In this document: positions 61,655 through 64,000 of the stretch, one piece after another
Layout of the letters: every line of letters starts with the position of its first letter
How positions within the stretch are numbered: position 1 is the first letter of the stretch
Source of the DNA: Metaphire vulgaris
Lineage: Eukaryota; Annelida; Clitellata; Crassiclitellata; Megascolecidae
NCBI GenBank assembly: GCA_018105865.1
Contig: CM030862.1
Location: forward strand, 9,013,806 to 9,077,805
Reading direction: 5' to 3'
DNA length: 64,000 nt
Notes under the pieces: model-generated
The model's database searches: none
What the model was told of the DNA's origin: nothing
Seen by the model: the letters and a program-made list of their open reading frames with translations, nothing else
Position numbers and translations under genes: made by a program

Positions 61655-61940
61655 ACTAGGAGAGAGACAGAGTCAGACTCGGAAACAGAAACAGAGACAG
61701 AGATGCATAGAGACAGAGAGAACGAGGCAGAAAGGTAGAGACAAGGAGGCAGAGACAGGGAGCAAGAGAGACAGACAGAGAAACAGGTAGACAGAGAGAG
61801 AAACTGATAGATCAAGATAAAGACAGGGACAAATACAGACAGACAGACAGACAGTGAGAGAAGAGAAAGACAGAGAGTGAGGCAGAAACAAAGAGAGACA
61901 GACAGAGACAGAGAGAAACAGAGAGAGAGGGGGAGAGATA
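61655..61940. repeat. CAGAGA-rich purine minisatellite
   Basis: Degenerate (G/A)-only repeats of CAGAGA and ACAGACAG over about 285 bp. Confidence 0.85.
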
Positions 61941-62312
61941 GAGTTGTGTAGCCTTTAAGTAGCGCAAGTATACAATCAACTTTGCTGGTTTTAAAAGCTG
62001 CAGAAAGAAAACATCAAGGGTGGCACCGGAGAAACAAAGGTTCGATGTAAATGAGACACTGACAGATGATGGTTCACCAGTAAAATCGTTCCCCCTCTCA
62101 ATAATTGCTCTTTCTATTACAATTATCAGAACTTCAAAGTGGCTGTTTACGCACAAACAGGAACAGCTTAATCGCTATGGCGGAGTGTCAAGCGATCGTA
62201 TCGTTAAATATTTGAGTTGTTTCCGGATCTACTCCATTCATTAATAACATTGTGTTCGTTTTTCTTTGATCTTCGCTAGGTGGCGAAGTTGTAGCCTCGC
62301 CGGAGACAGAAA

Positions 62313-62353
62313 ATGCCATCCACAGCCGGAAAAGGAAAATCTCACGGGATAGA
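62313..62353 (+). CDS. Candidate first coding exon of a plus-strand gene running off the window
   Basis: ATG in good context (AGAAAATGCC) opens MPSTAGKGKSHGI and reaches a strong donor GA|GTAAGT, phase 2 out. The GC-richer 62270-62310 stretch may be its 5' UTR. No downstream exon was identified before 64000, so the gene is not named. Confidence 0.3.
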
Positions 62354-62394
62354 GTAAGTTCAAAAATTACCTCTTATTCAGCAGCACAACTACT

Positions 62395-62494
<100 letters not shown>

Positions 62495-62798
62495 AACTGG
62501 GTTTTATAAGTTGCAAAGGTGATACAAGTTCAACAAAAACAATATCGTTCATTGCATATTAAGCACCTAAGAATAAGCAGCCATTACGGGACTACTTTGA
62601 AAGCACTAGGCCTATATAAATTCCGAAGGTTTTACTTATTAACTTACTTATGAAATTAAGTAATGGTTCATTAATAAATGCGGCGAGTGAAATCAGCCGA
62701 CTTCTAACAGTTCTAACTGTTCCTTCTCTTATCTTAAATTATGGCCGGGAACAAGTCACCTAATTAGGCCTCCGTAGAACCTGAATGAAGGCTGCTGT

Positions 62799-62828
62799 CA
62801 GGGCGTAGCGACGGGAGTATATCGGTCT

Positions 62829-62878
<50 letters not shown>

Positions 62879-63053
62879 AGATTTGAGATATATATACACC
62901 TCTTCCTCCAAAAAATCAGACTAAAATTAATTATAATCAGACTATCTTAAAAATTTTAATGTGTTTTTTAAGATTTTTAAAGTTTTTAAGAGCTATACTC
63001 CCCAAAAATTACATTATACCCCACCCCAAATCAAATTCCTGGCTGCGCCTCTG
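62799..63053. mobile_element. MITE, CAGGGGCGTAGC family, copy 3, with (TA)n insert
   Basis: Ends CAGGGCGTAGCGACGGG and CTGGCTGCGCCTCTG; duplication GGCTGCTG. An expanded (TA)n lies inside at 62838-62872. Confidence 0.85.
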
Positions 63054-63073
63054 GCTGCTGGAGACTACTAATT

Positions 63074-63078
<5 letters not shown>

Positions 63079-63134
<56 letters not shown>
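63079..63134. repeat. (TA)n microsatellite
   Basis: About 55 bp of pure TA. Confidence 0.95.
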
Positions 63135-63135
<1 letters not shown>

Positions 63136-63650
63136 GGCGATGTCTATTGAAAATCTTTACTTGGATCGAATCTTTGTTTGAATTTATTGATCACGTGTTA
63201 TTGCGATTTGGTGTGCCGTTGGCTGATGCTTATAATATGCCTCGTGAAGTGGCGCTATAGAAGTTTAAGATTAGATTACACGAAATAACGATAAACAAAC
63301 CTTCCCTATTGCCACTAGAGTTAGACCAACGCAAAATTTTGTCAGTTTCTTACTGGATTCGGTGCAATTGAGTCGTTATCCGTAGAGGACAAGGCAGACG
63401 ACATTTGAAGAACTGAAGAAGGGACGATTTTGTCGATTGCTTGTACACAAGCAAAATCAAAGAGAACATTTTACAAGCGTTGACCGTGCGAAAAAACAAC
63501 CCGTAACATTAATTAATTATCTGTAATCACGTTGATTGTTATCGTTGCCAGATTATGCTCAGGAGACCGGAGTCATTTCTATGAAGGAATCGATTTTCTT
63601 TTTTTTCAGACGATGCGATGCGTTATTAATAATTGCTGCGTGAAAGACCA

Positions 63651-63653
<3 letters not shown>

Positions 63654-63699
<46 letters not shown>
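63654..63699. repeat. (GT)n microsatellite
   Basis: About 45 bp of pure GT. Confidence 0.95.
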
Positions 63700-63703
<4 letters not shown>

Positions 63704-63710
63704 ACATTAG

Positions 63711-63880
63711 CCAATGTTTTATCCAGACTCCAGGCCTTTGGGGGGCGGGGGAATTGAGGCTTTCTGGGGGAAAAGCGACTTGGTTGGAGGGAAAAAGAGA
63801 CACAATTCAATTCAATGCAAAATTTGTGTAAGTGCTAGGATTTGGGGGAATTTTGAGGGTTTTTTGGGATTGACATTATA
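63711..63880. mobile_element. hAT-like MITE, CAGTGTTTTATCCAG family, copy 3 (inverse, diverged)
   Basis: Shares AATGTTTTATCCAGACTCCAGGCC, GACTTGGTTGGAGGGAAAA and AAATTTGTGTAAGTGCTA with copy 2 in reverse orientation. The right end is unclear. Confidence 0.65.
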
Positions 63881-64000
63881 GGCGCGAACAATTTTACTGC
63901 ACGTAAGGTCTATAGATTTTCCGCGATTGTTCGGGGCAATATACCAGTGATGGGTTTAATTAGAATTAAAATTAGTTGAAATTTTACAAATTACAATTAG

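Overview
This is a window of an animal nuclear genome, not bacterial. It is AT-rich and dominated by introns, microsatellites and transposon fragments. Two host genes can be rebuilt exon by exon, both on the minus strand. No species name can be read from the sequence. The intermediate-filament protein has the long, lamin-like coil 1B and a lamin tail domain, which is the form classically described from protostomes. A marine lophotrochozoan-like invertebrate is therefore a reasonable guess, but it is inference.

Positions 1-29324 (minus): a VAV-family Rho/Rac guanine-nucleotide exchange factor. Seventeen coding exons (about 524 codons) cover the CH domain, acidic tyrosine linker, DH (RhoGEF), PH and the first part of the C1 zinc finger. 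The rest of C1 and the expected SH3-SH2-SH3 part lie beyond position 1. All reading phases join. The chain includes a GC-AG intron, a 19-nt micro-exon and a 29-bp minisatellite that abuts a splice acceptor. A second, phase-compatible exon candidate lies in the large acidic-linker intron.

Positions 29325-33709: intergenic DNA with an assembly gap (31401-31500) and several non-autonomous DNA transposons.

Positions 33710-54956 (minus): a complete cytoplasmic intermediate-filament gene. Eleven coding exons sum to 1776 nt (591 aa plus stop): head, coils 1A/1B/2, then a lamin tail domain. The upstream region has a TATA box, an NRF-1-like palindrome and a perfect 14-bp hairpin. The intron between exons 9 and 10 holds, in antisense, a frame-broken R2-type LINE (reverse transcriptase plus restriction-like endonuclease). 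It is joined almost directly to an intronless piece resembling the N-terminus of methionine aminopeptidase 2.

Positions 54957-64000: mostly intergenic DNA, with transposons, microsatellites, an unrecognised 157-aa ORF and a possible first coding exon of a plus-strand gene at 62313-62353.

The repeat landscape is unusually readable. There are several hAT-like MITE families with intact 8-bp target duplications, pogo/Tigger-like MITEs with TA duplications, three copies of a roughly 80-bp piggyBac-like MITE with TTAA ends, tRNA-derived SINEs, LINE 3' ends that run into (TAC)n tracts, and a set of inverted-repeat elements whose centres are degenerate telomere-like (TTAGGG-type) sequence.
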